Assembly (NCBI GenBank): GCA_963580285.1
Contig: OY757010.1
Location: 145,996,675-146,060,674, forward strand
DNA: 64,000 nucleotides
Source of the DNA: Lucinisca nassula
Taxonomy: Eukaryota > Mollusca > Bivalvia > Lucinida > Lucinidae
Reading direction: 5' to 3'
How positions within the stretch are numbered: position 1 is the stretch's first letter; every line of letters begins with the position of its first letter. The position numbers and the translations under genes are program-made. Positions 63,932-64,000 of the stretch are shown in pieces. Below the pieces are notes generated by a model. The model saw nothing but the letters and a program-made list of their open reading frames with translations, did not search any database and had not been told where the DNA came from.

Positions 63932-64000
63932 GTCTATCTGACGGCATTGTATCTGTCGTATTCCATTTAAATACTGCAGCCTGCGAGTAGTGACTGCTAA

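Noticed and set aside
63773..63970. Leu/Ser repeat protein
   Set aside because: It is a read-through of the (CT)n microsatellite.

Overview
This window is eukaryotic, animal nuclear DNA. It has no operons, no ribosome-binding sites and no long intact genes. Its content is SINEs with tRNA-like Pol III heads, TTAA- and TA-flanked DNA transposons, LINE and Penelope-type reverse transcriptase debris, microsatellites and a few short exons with GT/AG splice signals. SINE tails of the 'gacgttaaac...caaacaaac' type, elements opening with 'acaagaggcccatgggcc', and (gtcc)n-led tandem arrays make a marine mollusc, perhaps a bivalve, my best guess. That is inference from remembered repeat styles, not a search.

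Host gene: on the minus strand I find a chain of short exons with good splice signals and compatible phases. They run from 58299 down to about 16557: a Cys-rich exon, a short 'ICPA' exon, two exons that together make a fibronectin type III (FN3) domain, an in-phase 6-nt microexon candidate, and two exons covering most of a second FN3 domain. Order and motifs resemble anosmin-1 (ANOS1/kal-1). No WAP-domain exon was found. The first exon of the chain lies at the high-coordinate side, and its introns are packed with repeats. Two exons directly touch truncated mobile DNA, so the locus may be damaged or partly non-functional.

Layout: 1-3650 holds palindromic MITEs, two SINE-2 copies, a SINE-1 and a LINE tail. 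3650-5000 holds inverted repeats and a PAL-A element. 5070-8700 holds two tandem-repeat families invaded by SINEs. 8960-15446 is one composite element (TR-420 units) split by a 5'-truncated LINE and by a Penelope-like RT fragment. 16380-27290 holds many copies of the 3' tail of that RT family plus PAL-A, MITE-D and MITE-E. 27500-32450 holds further MITEs and SINEs around two FN3 exons. 33000-39500 holds microsatellites, SINE-1 copies and a small inverted tandem array. 40600-45560 holds TR-170 and TR-146 arrays inside a second composite element. 46600-51320 holds a mariner fragment and a Tc1-like element nested with a SINE and a 1.8-kb TTAA-flanked element. 52200-62900 holds pogo-like MITEs, PAL-A elements, SINEs and a third composite element. 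The end is a (CT)n microsatellite.

Family names used here (PAL-A, PAL-B, MITE-D, MITE-E, SINE-1 to SINE-7, PLE, TR-n) are my own labels for repeats seen several times in the window. The clearest evidence of mobility is target-site duplications: 9-15 bp for SINEs, TTAA for MITE-D and the 1.8-kb element, TA for the Tc1/pogo-like elements, and a 4-bp A/T-rich duplication for the 236-bp MITE-E.
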